Shown one piece after another: positions 14,066 through 14,950 of a stretch of 14,950 nucleotides of DNA; the stretch's first letter is position 1, and each line of letters begins with the position of its first letter. The position numbers were made by a program, and so were the translations under genes. The stretch comes from M55B165 sp051744245 (GTDB taxonomy: Bacteria > Actinomycetota > Humimicrobiia > Humimicrobiales > Humimicrobiaceae): positions 1-14,950 of the forward strand of contig JBNJCV010000042.1 in assembly GCA_051744245.1 (NCBI GenBank). The letters run 5' to 3'. A model generated the notes under the pieces. That model was not told the origin of the DNA. It did no database searches and worked only from the letters and a program-made list of their open reading frames with translations.

Positions 14066-14833
14066 ATTGGAAGCAAGTATGGCTGCTCCAATTGCCCCAA
14101 TTATCTGAGGTTCAGTAGGGATACTTATTTCTGTATCCAGCTTTTCTTCCAATGCTTTTACTACCCCTAGGTTTTTTGCTACTCCGCCAGTCATGCATAC
14201 AGGCTGGTGTAGGCCTATTCTTTCCACCATGGAGGTTATCCGGTTAGCTATTGAATAAATTAAGCCTTTAATTATTTTATTTTTATCCTCACCATGCCCG
14301 ATAAGGGAGACTATTTCTGATTCTGCAAATACAGTGCAAGTTGAAGTTATTTCTACTTTTCCATTAGTGCTTATAAATACTTTTTGAAAATCTTCTAATT
14401 CTATTTCCAATGCTTTGGCCATAACTTCCAAAAAACGTCCTGTGCCTGCAGCACATTTATCATTCATTAAAAAATCTATTGGGTTTGAATTTTGGTCTAA
14501 TTTAATAACCTTGCTATCCTGGCCCCCAATATCTATCACTGTTAAAATGTCTGGAAAGTAGAAAAGAGCCCCTTTAGCATGGCAGCTAATTTCAGTTATA
14601 TTTTTATCTGCGAAGGGAACGTTTATCCTTCCATAGCCAGTAGCAACAGTAGAGCTAATATCAGATTTAGTAAGGCTAGCTTTTTCACATGCTAAACTGA
14701 AAGCCTTTTCTGCTGCAGTCTTGCTGTTAGATCCGGTGGACATGATTATATAAGAAAGCACCTTGTTATTTTCCTTATCAAAGATAACTGCTTCGGTTGA
14801 TACGGAACCTATATCGATACCACATGTAAACAT
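14057..14833 (-). CDS. Acyl-CoA dehydratase activase (BcrAD/BadFG/HgdC family)
   Basis: This 258-aa ATPase of the ASKHA fold is the activator that drives one electron into 2-hydroxyacyl-CoA dehydratases or benzoyl-CoA-reductase-like enzymes by ATP hydrolysis, carrying a [4Fe-4S] cluster shared across its dimer. Seen: phosphate 1 motif GIDIGSVSTEAVIF (residues 5-18), DIGGQDSKVI (101-110), NDKCAAGTGRF with Cys127, TSTCTVFAESEI with Cys166, and the adenosine motif TGGVAKN. Cys127 and Cys166 sit at the same positions as the cluster ligands of the glutaconyl pathway activator HgdC of Acidaminococcus as I remember it, and length matches. The start ATG 14833 follows AAGGAG with a 5-nt spacer. It strongly suggests strict anaerobic metabolism. 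Its dehydratase partner is not identified in the window. The 3' end overlaps the converging fusion gene by 9 bp. Confidence 0.92.
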   Translation of the reverse strand: MFTCGIDIGSVSTEAVIFDKENNKVLSYIIMSTGSNSKTAAEKAFSLACEKASLTKSDISSTVATGYGRINVPFADKNITEISCHAKGALFYFPDILTVIDIGGQDSKVIKLDQNSNPIDFLMNDKCAAGTGRFLEVMAKALEIELEDFQKVFISTNGKVEITSTCTVFAESEIVSLIGHGEDKNKIIKGLIYSIANRITSMVERIGLHQPVCMTGGVAKNLGVVKALEEKLDTEISIPTEPQIIGAIGAAILASNLK

Positions 14834-14845
14834 GTTAACTCCTTC

Positions 14846-14950
14846 TCAGACATATATTAAACTCTTTTTAGCATTCTCCAGTATACGGAAAAGTGAAAGG
14901 TAGTCCCTTAAGTGCCTGGTTATAAGGAAGTTGTTTCTGACATGCTCCCT
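14846..14950 (-). CDS. 3' end of an unrecognised gene upstream of the activase, partial
   Basis: An open frame enters from the right edge and ends at TGA 14848-14846, 12 nt before the activase ATG. Its 34 residues include ITRHLRDYLSLFRILENAKK, which looks like an amphipathic helix, and end KSLIYV. The spacing, with AAGGAG between the stop and the next ATG, is that of an operon partner. A dehydratase subunit would be expected from context, but the fragment is too short to assign, and a second frame is also open over most of this stretch. Confidence 0.5.
   Translation of the reverse strand, partial: REHVRNNFLITRHLRDYLSLFRILENAKKSLIYV

Noticed and set aside
1..14950. CRISPR array, insertion sequence, phage or tRNA/rRNA genes
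   Set aside because: No regularly spaced repeats, transposase or integrase motifs, terminal inverted repeats or cloverleaf-like stretches were recognised by eye on either strand.

Overview
This is an AT-rich bacterial stretch of 14.95 kb with tight gene packing, many 4-8 nt gene overlaps, frequent AGA/AGG arginine and ATA isoleucine codons, and purine-rich Shine-Dalgarno sites (AGGAGG, GGGGGAGG). Gene content points to an anaerobic bacterium: a 2-hydroxyacyl-CoA dehydratase-type activase with its two iron-sulfur cysteines, a short malic enzyme, an oxidoreductase of the flavin disulfide family, and a DHH-CBS-tRNA nucleotidyltransferase fusion. The phylum cannot be fixed from sequence alone. 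A clostridia-like firmicute or an AT-rich uncultured lineage would both fit.

Layout. (i) Positions 1-3734, minus strand: an osmoprotectant (glycine betaine/choline/carnitine type) ABC importer operon in the order binding protein, FAD/NAD(P) oxidoreductase, ATPase, permease (runs off the left edge). All three transporter genes are frameshifted: the binding protein near 3105, the ATPase in a run of nine C at 1206-1214, and the permease near 241-252. The binding protein also has ATA where its start codon should be, and the ATPase has Asp in place of the catalytic Walker B Glu. The oxidoreductase in the middle is intact. (ii) Positions 3809-5514, minus: a two-gene ABC-2 exporter (ATPase and membrane protein, ATGA overlap). 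(iii) A 5515-5586 divergent promoter region with an imperfect inverted repeat. (iv) Positions 5587-8547, plus: pabA-pabB-pabC with overlapping ends, a complete set for p-aminobenzoate from chorismate (folate). (v) Positions 8624-10851, plus: malic enzyme and an aldo/keto reductase with an AGGAGG directly at the junction. (vi) Positions 10924-14065, plus: a small nitroreductase and a large fusion of DHH phosphoesterase, two CBS domains and tRNA nucleotidyltransferase. (vii) Positions 14057-14950, minus: a dehydratase activase converging on the fusion gene with 9 bp of overlap, and the last 34 codons of an unrecognised upstream gene.

The most notable signal is the concentration of lesions in one operon. 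At least three frameshifts plus a lost start codon fall in about 3 kb, while roughly 11 kb beside it carries no visible lesion. That pattern fits real decay of a transporter (or, for the C9 tract, possible phase variation) better than random sequencing error. It leaves open why the embedded oxidoreductase has stayed intact. No CRISPR array, insertion sequence, phage gene, rRNA or tRNA was seen.
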